DNA of 64,000 nucleotides from JBBQUN01 sp963717115 (lineage in GTDB: Bacteria > Actinomycetota > Acidimicrobiia > Acidimicrobiales > SZUA-35): NCBI GenBank assembly GCA_963717115.1, contig CAVQVO010000017.1, positions 806,001 to 870,000 on the forward strand, written 5' to 3'. Shown in pieces: positions 17,795 through 26,412 of the stretch (positions are counted from its first letter, which is position 1; each line of letters starts with the position of its first letter). The notes beneath the pieces are model-generated. The model did not search any database, was not told where the DNA came from, and was given only the letters and a program-made list of their open reading frames with translations. Made by a program: the position numbers and the translations under genes.

Positions 17795-18607
17795 GTGGAC
17801 GATTCCGAAACCCGAGTCCTGTCGCTCCAGAACCTCGAGGTCGTGTACAGCGATGTCATCCTGGCTCTGCGGGGCGTCAGTCTCGAGGTGCCGAGTGGTG
17901 CCATCGTCGCCCTCCTCGGCGCCAACGGGGCCGGCAAGACCACCGTGCTGCGGGCGATCAGCGGTTTGCTGGCGAACCATCGGGGCCGGATCACCAAGGG
18001 TTCGATCCGGCTCGGCGACGAGGACATCGGCGATCGCAGCGCAGCGAGCATCGTCGGCCACGGAATGGCGCAGGTCATGGAAGGGCGCCGCGTGTTCGCC
18101 GACCTGACCGTCCAGGAGAACCTGCGGGCCGGTGCCCTGGTCCGACGGCCGAGTCGTGACGAGCTGCAGTCCGCCTACGACGAAGTCGTCCAGCTGTTCC
18201 CGATCCTGAAGGAACGCTGGGACGGAGCCGCCGGCTATCTGTCGGGGGGTGAACAGCAGATGCTGGCGATCGGGCAGGCGCTGATGGCCAAGCCCCGCCT
18301 GCTCCTCCTGGACGAGCCGTCACTCGGCCTGGCCCCCCGCATCATCGAGCAGATCCGCGACGTGATCGTCGACATCAACCGGCGCGGCACCGGAGTGCTC
18401 CTGATCGAGCAGAACGCCCAGATGGCGCTCTCGATCGCCGACCACGCCTACATCCTCGAGAACGGCAAGGTCGCCAAGGCCGGGTCGGGCGAGCAGCTGC
18501 GCAACGACAAGGACATCCAGGAGTTCTACCTGGGGATGGGCGAGAGCGGCCGCACCCGACTCGATCAGGTGAAGAGCTACCGCCGTCAGAAGAGCTGGAG
18601 TTCGTGA
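17795..18607 (+). CDS. livF: Branched-chain amino acid-type ABC transporter, ATPase LivF
   Basis: One of two ATPases of a HAAT-family importer, about 270 residues. Walker A is GANGAGKTT, the signature is LSGGEQQML, Walker B is LLLDEPSLGLAPRI, and the switch His is replaced by Gln-Asn context in LLIEQNAQMAL, which is normal for LivF. The C-terminal tail (DQVKSYRRQKSW) is longer than usual. GTG 17795 has a clear Shine-Dalgarno stretch GAAGGGGGAG. It is the first gene of a six-gene operon, and its stop overlaps the next start. Confidence 0.92.
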   Translation: MDDSETRVLSLQNLEVVYSDVILALRGVSLEVPSGAIVALLGANGAGKTTVLRAISGLLANHRGRITKGSIRLGDEDIGDRSAASIVGHGMAQVMEGRRVFADLTVQENLRAGALVRRPSRDELQSAYDEVVQLFPILKERWDGAAGYLSGGEQQMLAIGQALMAKPRLLLLDEPSLGLAPRIIEQIRDVIVDINRRGTGVLLIEQNAQMALSIADHAYILENGKVAKAGSGEQLRNDKDIQEFYLGMGESGRTRLDQVKSYRRQKSWSS

Positions 18608-19389
18608 TGGATCCGATGCCCGGTGCGCTCCTCGAGATGCGAGACGTGTCGCTCTCGTTCGGCGGCGTGGACGCGTTGAAGCAGGTGGGGTGCGACGTCG
18701 CGGAGGGCGAGCTCTTCGCCGTCATCGGGCCGAACGGGGCCGGGAAGACATCGATCTTCAACTGCCTGAATGCGGTCTACCGACCCCAGACCGGCAGCAT
18801 CCGCCTCGATGGTGTCGAGGTGATCGGACGCCGGCCGGCCGACACCGCAGAGATGGGAATCGCCAGGACGTTCCAGAACCTGGCGCTCTTCACGAACCTC
18901 TCGGTGATCGACAACCTGATGCTCGGACGACACCACCTGCTGCGGGCGGGGCCCATCTCGGGGCCACTCTGGTTCGGCAAGGCCCGACGGGAGGAGGCGA
19001 CCCAGCGCCGCCGGTGTGCCGAGATCGCCGACTTCCTCGACCTCGCCGACTTCGGGAGCATGCCGGTGGGAGCGCTTCCCTACGGCGTCCAGAAGCGGAT
19101 CGAACTCGGCCGGGCGCTCGCCATGGAGCCCCGGCTGCTCCTGCTCGACGAGCCCGTGGCGGGCATGAACCAGGAAGAGACCGAGCAGACCGCGCACTAC
19201 ATCGTCCAGATCCGGCGGGAGCTGCGGATCGCCACGATCCTCGTCGAGCACCAGATGGATCTCGTCATGGATCTGGCCGATCGGATCCTGGTGCTCGACT
19301 TCGGCTCGGTCGTCGCCACCGGGACACCCACCGAGATCCAGCAGAACGAGCGGGTCCACCAGGTCTACCTCGGAGGAGCGACCACATGA
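18607..19389 (+). CDS. livG: Branched-chain amino acid-type ABC transporter, ATPase LivG
   Basis: Second ATPase of the importer, about 260 residues. Walker A is GPNGAGKTS, Walker B is LLLDEPVAGMNQEE, and the switch His is in ILVEHQMDLVMDL. LivG-type features are FQNLALFTNLSVIDNLMLGR and a long insertion after it. The canonical signature LSGGQ is replaced by LPYGVQKR, a LivG hallmark. Start is ATG 18607 (TGATG overlap) or the in-frame GTG 18604. It is followed by the acyl-CoA ligase with an ATGA overlap. Confidence 0.92.
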   Translation: MDPMPGALLEMRDVSLSFGGVDALKQVGCDVAEGELFAVIGPNGAGKTSIFNCLNAVYRPQTGSIRLDGVEVIGRRPADTAEMGIARTFQNLALFTNLSVIDNLMLGRHHLLRAGPISGPLWFGKARREEATQRRRCAEIADFLDLADFGSMPVGALPYGVQKRIELGRALAMEPRLLLLDEPVAGMNQEETEQTAHYIVQIRRELRIATILVEHQMDLVMDLADRILVLDFGSVVATGTPTEIQQNERVHQVYLGGATT

Positions 19390-21218
19390 CCACGACCGAG
19401 CTGCTCGAGTCGACCGGTCTGGCCGGAGCGTCGCCGGCCACGCTGCCGGCCATGCTCATCGCCCGGGCCGGCGAGATGGGCGAACGGACGGCACTCCGCC
19501 AACACCGATTGGGAGTCTGGCAACCCCATACGTGGAACGACTACCTGACGAGGTCGGCCCGGGTCGGGGCGGCCCTGCTCGAACTCGGGGTCCGGCCCGG
19601 CGACCGGATCGCGATCCACAGCGTGAACCGACCCGAGTGGCTGTTCGCGGACATCGGCGGTCAGGGCATCGGCGCCGTTCCCGTCGGCATCTATCCGACC
19701 TCGCCGGCCTCCGAGGTCGAGTACCTCGTCGGCCACAGCGAAGCCGTGGTCCTGATCGCCGAGGACGAAGAACAACTCGACAAGGTCCTCGCCGTTCGAG
19801 ACCGGCTGCCGAGCCTCCGACAGATCGTCGTGATCGATGCCGAGACGGTGCTCCAGTATCTCGACGATCCGCAGATCATGACCTTTGCCGAACTCGAGGA
19901 GCTCGGGCGGGGATCGGAGCGGAGGTGGCTCGACTCGGTCGACACGCTCGACCCGGAGTCGATGGCCCTCATCGTCTACACCTCGGGGACGACCGGCCCG
20001 CCCAAGGGGGCCATGCTGAGCCACCGCAATCTCGTTGCGGCGGCCAGGACATTCAGCAGCGCCTTCGAGGCCACCGACCGCGACGAGGTCCTGTCGTACC
20101 TCCCGCTGTGTCACATCGCCGAGCGGCTGAGTTCGGCCATCAACGCGCTGTACGTCGGCTACGTCGTGAACTTCGGTCGAGGGGGTGAGGCGTTCGCCAA
20201 GGACCTTCGCGACGTCCAGCCGACGATCTTCCTCGGGGTTCCCCGGGTCTGGGAGAAGATGGCCGCAACCGTCGAGATCCGCATGACCGATGCGTCACAC
20301 CTCAAGCGGACGCTCTACGGCTGGTCGATCCACCGGGGTCGGCGCCTGGCGCGGGATCGCATGGACGGCGACCTCGGCATCGGCAGCCGGTTGCTCATGT
20401 TCCTCACCTGGCTCCTGGTCTTCCGGGCGCTGCGCGACAAGCTCGGACTCCGCCGGATCCGACTCGCCTTGTCGGGTGCCGCCCCCATCGCCCCGCAGTT
20501 GCTCGAGTTCTTCTGGGCCATGGGTGTCCCGGTTCGCGAAGGGTACGGCCAGACCGAGAACACCGCCGTCGCCACCTACACCCCGGCGAACGACGTCCGA
20601 CTCGGCAAGGTCGGCAAGGCACTCCCGGGCGTCGAACTGCTGATCGCCGAGACCGGCGAGATCCTGACCCGCTCCGACGCCAACTTCATGGGCTACCTGA
20701 AGAACCCCGAGGCGACCGCCTCGACCATCGACGCCGACGGCTGGCTGCACACCGGCGACGTCGGCGAGATCGATGTCGCCGGGTTCCTCACGATCACCGA
20801 CCGGATGAAGGACCTGATCATCACCGCCGGCGGCAAGAACGTCTCGCCGAGCGAGATCGAGAACCAGTTGAAGGTGTCGCCGTTCGTTCGCGAGGCCCTC
20901 GTGATCGGTGATCAGCAGAAGTATCTGGTGGCCCTGGTCGGCATCGAGTTCGACACCGTCGGCGACTGGGCCTCCCGGCGGGAGCTGGCCTACACGACCT
21001 ACGCCGACCTCTCGTCGAAACCCGAGGTCACGGCGCTGATCGGCGAATGGGTCGACCACGTCAACCGGGATCTCGCCCGGGTCGAGCAGATCAAGGCGTT
21101 CCGGCTGATGGACCGTGAGCTCGACCACGAAGGGGGTGAGCTCACCGCGACCCAGAAGGTCAAGCGGCGGGCCGTTGCCGAGGAGTTCGACGATCTCGTC
21201 CGGGAGATGTACCGATGA
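19386..21218 (+). CDS. Long-chain acyl-CoA synthetase embedded in the liv operon
   Basis: Long-chain type AMP-binding ligase of about 610 residues. The phosphate loop YTSGTTGPPKGAM lies near residue 198, GYGQTENTAVATY near 387, and the hinge in TGDVGEIDVAGFL. FLGVPRVWEKM and the large insertion RRLARDRMDGD are typical of FACL proteins. The C-terminal Lys is in TATQKVKRR. Both ends overlap transporter genes by ATGA, so it is translated with the importer and probably activates the imported carboxylic acid as it enters. The acid is not known, and whether the ligase docks on the membrane complex is inference. Confidence 0.92.
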   Translation: MTTTELLESTGLAGASPATLPAMLIARAGEMGERTALRQHRLGVWQPHTWNDYLTRSARVGAALLELGVRPGDRIAIHSVNRPEWLFADIGGQGIGAVPVGIYPTSPASEVEYLVGHSEAVVLIAEDEEQLDKVLAVRDRLPSLRQIVVIDAETVLQYLDDPQIMTFAELEELGRGSERRWLDSVDTLDPESMALIVYTSGTTGPPKGAMLSHRNLVAAARTFSSAFEATDRDEVLSYLPLCHIAERLSSAINALYVGYVVNFGRGGEAFAKDLRDVQPTIFLGVPRVWEKMAATVEIRMTDASHLKRTLYGWSIHRGRRLARDRMDGDLGIGSRLLMFLTWLLVFRALRDKLGLRRIRLALSGAAPIAPQLLEFFWAMGVPVREGYGQTENTAVATYTPANDVRLGKVGKALPGVELLIAETGEILTRSDANFMGYLKNPEATASTIDADGWLHTGDVGEIDVAGFLTITDRMKDLIITAGGKNVSPSEIENQLKVSPFVREALVIGDQQKYLVALVGIEFDTVGDWASRRELAYTTYADLSSKPEVTALIGEWVDHVNRDLARVEQIKAFRLMDRELDHEGGELTATQKVKRRAVAEEFDDLVREMYR

Positions 21219-22111
21219 ACGACTTCCTGCAGCTCTGCTTCGCCGGTCTGGCGCTCGGGGCCCGGTACGCGCTGGTGGCGCTGGGGTTCGTGGTGATCCA
21301 CCGCGCCACCGGCGTCATCAACTTCGCCCAGGGATCGATCGTCGCCCTCGGCGCCTACTTCGTGTTCAATGCCCACCAGACCTGGGGTCTCCCGTTCTGG
21401 ATCGCGGCGGTCATCGCCATCGCCGGGTGCGCCGCCGTCGGCGTGCTCGTCGAGCGCTTCCTGCTCCGGCGCATGGCCGGCCAGGCCGTGTTCTCGGTGA
21501 TCATGATCACCATCGGGCTGCTGTTCGTGATCGACCAGGTCATCACCATGATCTGGGGTCAAGATGCGCAGAACCTGGGCGACCCCTGGGGCATCGACAC
21601 CAGGTCGATCGGTGACATCGTCCTCGCCGACGTCGACCTGTGGGCGATCGGACTCGCCTTCGTCGTGGTCGGTACCTTCTTCGTGTTCTTCCGCTACAGC
21701 GGCACCGGCCTGGCGATGCGGGCCGTGGCCATCGACGAGGAGGCGGCGATGGCCCGGGGCATCTCGGTCCGCCGGGTCGTCGCCACCGCCTGGGCGATCG
21801 CCGGCGCCGTGGCGGCCATCGCCGGGATCACCCTGGCCGCCGGCCCCGCCGCCCTCCGACCGTCGATCGGCCTGATCGCCCTGGCCGCCTTTCCGGCCAT
21901 GATCCTCGGCGGTCTCGACTCTCCGCTCGGGGCCGTGCTCGGTGGGTTCGTCATCGGGATCACCCAGACCCTGACGGCCGGCTACCAACCCGCTCATGCG
22001 TCCTGGCTCGGCCAGGACTTCCAGTCGGTGACGCCCTACGTGGTGATGATCCTGATCCTCATGATCCGTCCCCACGGACTGTTCGGTACCAAGGAGGTGG
22101 AGCGACTGTGA
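21215..22111 (+). CDS. livH: Branched-chain amino acid-type ABC transporter permease LivH
   Basis: Integral membrane subunit of about 298 residues, eight or nine hydrophobic segments. Family motifs include GARYALVALGFVVIHRATGV and INFAQGSIVALGAY near the N terminus, and EEAAMARGISVRRVVATAWA in the cytoplasmic coupling loop, followed by AGPAALRPSIGLIALAAFPA and ILGGLDSPLGAVLGG. It pairs with LivM to form the channel. Overlaps on both sides (ATGA, GTGA) show tight operon coupling. Confidence 0.93.
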   Translation: MNDFLQLCFAGLALGARYALVALGFVVIHRATGVINFAQGSIVALGAYFVFNAHQTWGLPFWIAAVIAIAGCAAVGVLVERFLLRRMAGQAVFSVIMITIGLLFVIDQVITMIWGQDAQNLGDPWGIDTRSIGDIVLADVDLWAIGLAFVVVGTFFVFFRYSGTGLAMRAVAIDEEAAMARGISVRRVVATAWAIAGAVAAIAGITLAAGPAALRPSIGLIALAAFPAMILGGLDSPLGAVLGGFVIGITQTLTAGYQPAHASWLGQDFQSVTPYVVMILILMIRPHGLFGTKEVERL

Positions 22112-23223
22112 CCACGACCGTGCTTCGACGTCGCGATTCGGCCAACACGGCGATGCTGCAGGATCCGCTCGACGCCGTCGCCCTCTGGCGCTCGGGGTGG
22201 AAGCGCTTCGGCCTGGTGCTCGGCCTGGTCGTCTATCTCCTGGCGCCGACCCAGCTGTCGGACTTCCAACTCTCGATCGTCGACTACGCCGGCGTGGCCG
22301 CCATCGGGGCGATCGGGCTCAACGTGCTCACCGGCTACACGGGCCAGATCTCGCTCGGCCACGGATTCTTCCTGGGTGCCGGGGCCTACACCGCCGCCTA
22401 CGTCGGCGGACAGCAGGACCTCCCCCTGCCCGTGTGGCTCGCCGCCGCCGCCGCCATCGGTGCGCTGGTCGGCCTGGTCATCGGCCCGTTCGCGCTCCGC
22501 CTCAAGGGCAGCTACCTGGCCATCATCACCCTCGGCCTGGTGTTCATCGGTCAGCACGTCTTCGAGAACTGGAGCTCGGTGACGGGAGGTCTGTCGGGTA
22601 CCGCAGTCACCGCACCGGTCGAGCTCGGCCCGCTCGACTTCGCAGCACTCGAGGTCTTCGGCACGACCTTCTCTCGCGAGGGCGGCTACTTCTATCTGAT
22701 CTGGGGCGTGGTGGCGCTGGTCGCCCTGCTCGTGAAGAACCTCATGCGGACCCGGCTCGGGCGGGCGTTCCAGGCCGTTCGCGACCGCGACGCCGCCGCC
22801 GAGGTGATCGGCGTCCGCCTCGCCCCCACCAAGGTGATGGCCTTCGTCGTCTCGAGCTCCCTGGCAGCCGTGGCCGGGGCGCTGTACGGATCGTTCCAAC
22901 GGTTCGTGAATCCCGAGGAGTTCGGGCTCTTCCTGTCGATCGAGTACGTGGCGATGATCGTGATCGGCGGGGTGGCCACCATCTACGGACCGGTGCTCGG
23001 GGCGCTGTTCATCACCACCGTGCCATTCCTGATCGAGGAGTGGAGCGATCGGATTCCCGGTGTCGCCACCGAGGCCGGGGAGTCGGGCATCACCGTCTTC
23101 GCGCTCAACCAGGCGCTGTTCGGCGTCCTGATCATCGCCTTCCTCGTGATCGAACCACGAGGACTGGCGGCGCTGTGGATGCGGATCAAGGTCTATTTCC
23201 TGGCCTGGCCCTTCTCCTACTGA
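22108..23223 (+). CDS. livM: Branched-chain amino acid-type ABC transporter permease LivM
   Basis: Second channel subunit, about 371 residues with roughly ten hydrophobic segments. Hallmarks are AIGLNVLTGYTGQISLGHGF near the N terminus and a cytoplasmic loop with RAFQAVRDRDAAAEVIGV, followed by VIGGVATIYGPVLGAL. The GTG start overlaps the LivH stop and follows AAGGAGGTGG, a strong Shine-Dalgarno site. A 56-bp gap, unusual in this operon, separates it from the binding protein, which has its own ribosome site and may be made in larger amounts. Confidence 0.93.
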   Translation: MTTTVLRRRDSANTAMLQDPLDAVALWRSGWKRFGLVLGLVVYLLAPTQLSDFQLSIVDYAGVAAIGAIGLNVLTGYTGQISLGHGFFLGAGAYTAAYVGGQQDLPLPVWLAAAAAIGALVGLVIGPFALRLKGSYLAIITLGLVFIGQHVFENWSSVTGGLSGTAVTAPVELGPLDFAALEVFGTTFSREGGYFYLIWGVVALVALLVKNLMRTRLGRAFQAVRDRDAAAEVIGVRLAPTKVMAFVVSSSLAAVAGALYGSFQRFVNPEEFGLFLSIEYVAMIVIGGVATIYGPVLGALFITTVPFLIEEWSDRIPGVATEAGESGITVFALNQALFGVLIIAFLVIEPRGLAALWMRIKVYFLAWPFSY

Positions 23224-23279
23224 CGCATCGAACCCAACCGGACCAAGTCAACCAGACCACGAAGGAGAGGCTGTACGCC

Positions 23280-24647
23280 ATGCGAACAACGACACGCAAT
23301 CGCTGGATTGCCCTGTTGATGGGCTTCCTGCTGCTCGCCGCATCATGCGGGGGGAGCGACGACACGGAGGCGACATCGGACGGCGACGAGGTGACCACCA
23401 CCGCGGCGACCGACGAGGGAACCGATGACGCCACCGAGGAATCGACCGACGAATCGACCGACGACACCGGCGGCGCCGAACCCGTTGCCGGACCGGGCTT
23501 CGACGGCACGACGATCCAGGTCGGGGTGATCTCGGCCCTGAGCGGTCCGGCCGCCGTGATCGGCACCCAACTGGCGGCCGGTCAACAGGTCTACTTCGAC
23601 TACCTCAACGCCGAACTCGGCGGGGTGGCCGGCAAGTACCCGGTCGAGATCCTGCTCGAGGACCACCAGTACGACACCGCCGGCACCGTGCAGAAGTACG
23701 GCAAGATCAAGAACGACGTGGTGATGTTCTCGCAGATCATGGGAACGGCCCAGGTGTTCGCCACCCTGCCGCTGCTGGCCGAGGACAACATGGTCGCCGC
23801 CCCGGCGTCGCAGGATGCCTTCTGGGTCCGCGAACCGAACCTCTTCAACGTGATCGAGCCCTATCAGATCGACGTGATCAACGGCATGGAGTACTACCTC
23901 GGCGACGGCGGTGGCTCGGTCGACGACACGATCTGCGCCGTCATCCAGAACGACCTCTACGGTGAGGCCGGCCTCGAAGGACTCGAGTACGCCGCCGAGA
24001 ACATGGGCTTCGAGATCGCCACCGTCACTCGCTACGGCTCCGGTGACCAGGACTTCACCGCCCAGATCACCGAGCTCGTGAACGCCGACTGCGACATGGT
24101 CTGGGCGACGGCCCTGCCGACCGAGTTCGGCGGCCTGCTCGGCACCGCCGCCCAGTCGGGCTTCACACCCCGCTGGATCGCTCAGTCACCGGCATGGATC
24201 GACATCCTGGCCCTCGGTGCCCTGGCCGACTACCTGGAGGCCAACGTCTGGGTCGTGGCCCTCGGTCGGGAATGGGGCGATCCGGCGTCGACCACCATGA
24301 CCGAGATGGTCGAGCGGGTGGCCAAGTACAAGCCGGATCAGGCTCCCAGCTACTACTTCACCTTCGGCTACGTCCAGGCCTGGGCGGCCCACCAGTTGCT
24401 CGAGGCAGCCGTCGCCAACGGCGACCTCGGTCGGCAGGGGATCATCGACGCCATGAACGGCCTGGACCAGTTGGAGTTCGGCGATCTCAGCGACCCGTAT
24501 CTCTACGGCCCGCCCGAGGACCGCAACCCGCCGAGGACGAGCACCGTGTTCGCCGTCGACGTCGAGAAGCCCTTCGCCCTCGCGGCGCTGTCGGACCCGA
24601 TCACGTCGCCGGTGGCTCAGTCGTACGAGTTCACCGACGCCGGCTGA
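23280..24647 (+). CDS. Branched-chain amino acid-type ABC transporter substrate-binding lipoprotein
   Basis: Extracytoplasmic ligand-binding protein of about 455 residues. A lipoprotein signal ends LLLAASC with Cys23, followed by an acidic Thr/Glu/Asp linker to about residue 75. The periplasmic-binding fold starts IQVGVISALSGPAAVIGTQL, has the hinge-side VMFSQIMGTAQVFATLPLLA, and GSGDQDFTAQITELVNADCD. It is large for the family. The Shine-Dalgarno site is AAGGAGAGG. A stem-loop terminator follows at 24668. The operon context with a CoA ligase suggests a carboxylate ligand rather than leucine (inference). Confidence 0.92.
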   Translation: MRTTTRNRWIALLMGFLLLAASCGGSDDTEATSDGDEVTTTAATDEGTDDATEESTDESTDDTGGAEPVAGPGFDGTTIQVGVISALSGPAAVIGTQLAAGQQVYFDYLNAELGGVAGKYPVEILLEDHQYDTAGTVQKYGKIKNDVVMFSQIMGTAQVFATLPLLAEDNMVAAPASQDAFWVREPNLFNVIEPYQIDVINGMEYYLGDGGGSVDDTICAVIQNDLYGEAGLEGLEYAAENMGFEIATVTRYGSGDQDFTAQITELVNADCDMVWATALPTEFGGLLGTAAQSGFTPRWIAQSPAWIDILALGALADYLEANVWVVALGREWGDPASTTMTEMVERVAKYKPDQAPSYYFTFGYVQAWAAHQLLEAAVANGDLGRQGIIDAMNGLDQLEFGDLSDPYLYGPPEDRNPPRTSTVFAVDVEKPFALAALSDPITSPVAQSYEFTDAG

Positions 24648-24667
24648 CGAACCGAACCCGATCCGAC

Positions 24668-24692
24668 GATGGCCGGGCAGCCCCCGGCCATC
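24668..24692 (+). terminator. Stem-loop terminator of the liv operon
   Basis: Perfect 10-bp stem GATGGCCGGG / CCCGGCCATC with a 5-nt loop, 20 bp after the substrate-binding protein stop. There is no T-tract, common in high-GC actinobacteria. Confidence 0.7.
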
Positions 24693-24819
24693 GCCGCGTC
24701 CGTTCACCGGCGGTTGACGACGCCGAAATCGTGGCGAAACAGTCGGTTGCGATGCTGTCCCCGGCGTCGAGGTCAGGTCGGCATGGTGGCGGCGGACTCG
24801 GTCGGCCGAGGAGCACGTC

Positions 24820-25050
24820 ATGTCGAACACACCAACACGTCTCTCCCCCCAGCGGCGTCACGCCCAGCCGGCGTTGGACCGTCTCCACCGGGCCAACGCC
24901 GGCAGGCCGGAGCCTGCGGTCCAGCGGGCGCTCCTGACCGAGTTCACCCGTCTCGGCTGGCGAATCGGCCCGCCGACGATGCAGCAGTACGCCCGCCAGA
25001 TCGAGGTCGGTCGTCGGGTGACCTATCGGGACGGCGAACTCGCCGGCTGA
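24820..25050 (+). CDS. Small hypothetical protein (76 aa)
   Basis: Short basic protein, starting MSNTPTRLSPQRRHAQPALD and rich in Arg and Gln, without a signal peptide or membrane segment. The middle, RALLTEFTRLGWRIGPPTMQ, could form two helices, and the end, QIEVGRRVTYRDGEL, a short strand. A GAGGAG Shine-Dalgarno-like stretch lies 9 nt before the ATG, supporting that it is real. I do not recognise a family. It stands alone between the liv terminator and the next lipoprotein gene. Confidence 0.6.
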   Translation: MSNTPTRLSPQRRHAQPALDRLHRANAGRPEPAVQRALLTEFTRLGWRIGPPTMQQYARQIEVGRRVTYRDGELAG

Positions 25051-25111
25051 GCGGCCGATCCGTCGGCGGGGCGGCACCATCGGGCGCCCGTTCCCCGACT
25101 ATGTTCCTTCG

Positions 25112-25873
25112 ATGCCGACGCCCGGGTCGGCAGGAAGGGCACCGAGGATGGACCGATCTGCAGCTCGTGGCGAGACCCCGTTGCGGGCGAGGCGTCGGGC
25201 ATCGGCCTTGCTCCTCGGCGCGGTCGTCCTCGCCGGTTGCGGTGGTTCGTCCGACGCCGACGGCACGCTGATCGTCGACGGCGCGACGACCACGTCGGCA
25301 TCGTCGACGACGCTCGATCGAACCACCACGACCTCGACGACCACGACGACGTCCACGACCAGCACCACCAGCACGACCACGACCACGACGTCCACCAGCA
25401 CGACCACGACCGAACCACCCCAGCCGACGCTGGCGCTCGGGTTCGACGGACTGGTGCTCGTCGATCCCTCCGGGTCCACGACGCCGCTCGACCTGGGTTC
25501 CGAGGGTGACCTCGTCATCGGTGCGGTGAATTCGCTGTTCGGCAATCCGACGTCGACGGTTCGCACCGAGTGTCCCTCGGGGCCGCTCCAACAGCTGACC
25601 TACGCCAACGGGTTCGTGCTCAACAGCGCCGACGGGGTCGTGGTCGGCTGGTCGATCCGCTCCTCGACGCCGTCGGCGGAGTTGGCAACGACGACCGGGA
25701 TCGGGATCGGCTCGACCCTGGCCGAGATGCGGCTGTCGAACGAGGTCGAGGTGACCGAGGACTCGCTCGGCCCCGAGTTCCGGATCGGGTCGTTGTTCGG
25801 TCTGCTCAGCTCGACCGGCCCTCAGGGAGTCGTCGAGGCGCTGTGGGGCGGCGACGCCTGCGTCTTCCGCTGA
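25112..25873 (+). CDS. Putative lipoprotein with Thr/Ser-rich linker, unknown function
   Basis: Exported lipoprotein of about 253 residues. The lipobox VVLAGC puts the modified Cys at about residue 43 if ATG 25112 is used. That start is chosen because TATGTT lies 6 nt upstream in the leaderless pattern; ATG 25148 would give a shorter n-region. A Thr/Ser-rich segment of about 45 residues follows, then a compact C-terminal domain of about 150 residues with two Cys (TECPSGPL, GDACVFR) that may form a disulfide and a GIGIGSTLAEM turn. I do not recognise the domain. Confidence 0.75.
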   Translation: MPTPGSAGRAPRMDRSAARGETPLRARRRASALLLGAVVLAGCGGSSDADGTLIVDGATTTSASSTTLDRTTTTSTTTTTSTTSTTSTTTTTTSTSTTTTEPPQPTLALGFDGLVLVDPSGSTTPLDLGSEGDLVIGAVNSLFGNPTSTVRTECPSGPLQQLTYANGFVLNSADGVVVGWSIRSSTPSAELATTTGIGIGSTLAEMRLSNEVEVTEDSLGPEFRIGSLFGLLSSTGPQGVVEALWGGDACVFR

Positions 25874-25903
25874 GGCGGGGGCGAGCGGGTCCGCCCCGAG
25901 TGC

Positions 25904-26374
25904 TCAGACGCGGTGGAGCTCGGCCCGGAGGTGGTGCTGGAGCTCGAGTCCGACTGCGGCCATCTCGAGGTCGTAGGTGAGCGTGTCGGCCTGCACGGTC
26001 ACGATCCGGCGCACGGCCGTGACCGATTTCGCGGTCGGCGAGGTCGCCACCGTGGCCGACGACAGATCGAGGGTCTGGTCGACGAGCGTGCCGGTGTCGA
26101 TCTCGACGATGCCCGACGGCTGGGCGATGACCCACTCGACCCGCCCCGGGCCTGCCGGGCGGACGTACCCCGACTCGGCATGGAGCGGGAGATCGGTGAC
26201 GGCGTCACGGGTCCGCTGGCTGTAGGCCAGGAAGGGCTTGCCGACGTGCCCGAAGGTCACCTCCTCGACGTAGCCGAAGGAATCGATGGTCGGGTAGTGG
26301 CCTTCGCCGCGACCCCGCCAGGTTCCGAGCAGGAAGGCGAGCGGTTCGACGTCGGGGTGCAGCACGGGTTCCAT
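25904..26374 (-). CDS. Nitrobindin-family heme-binding protein
   Basis: Small ten-stranded beta-barrel protein of about 156 residues. The hallmark is FLLGTWRGRGEGHYPTIDSF near residues 14-33, followed by VEEVTFGHVGKPFLAYSQRT. A C-terminal RAELHRV supplies the His expected to bind heme iron. Family members bind ferric heme and isomerise peroxynitrite to nitrate or bind NO. It lies 38 bp downstream of the QEGLA gene on the same strand, probably in one transcript. ATG 26374 has a CATCAT hexamer 6 nt upstream, so it may have its own leaderless start as well. Confidence 0.88.
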   Translation of the reverse strand: MEPVLHPDVEPLAFLLGTWRGRGEGHYPTIDSFGYVEEVTFGHVGKPFLAYSQRTRDAVTDLPLHAESGYVRPAGPGRVEWVIAQPSGIVEIDTGTLVDQTLDLSSATVATSPTAKSVTAVRRIVTVQADTLTYDLEMAAVGLELQHHLRAELHRV

Positions 26375-26412
26375 GGGGCCATGATGCCAGCCCGAACACC
26401 CGGGCCCATCGT

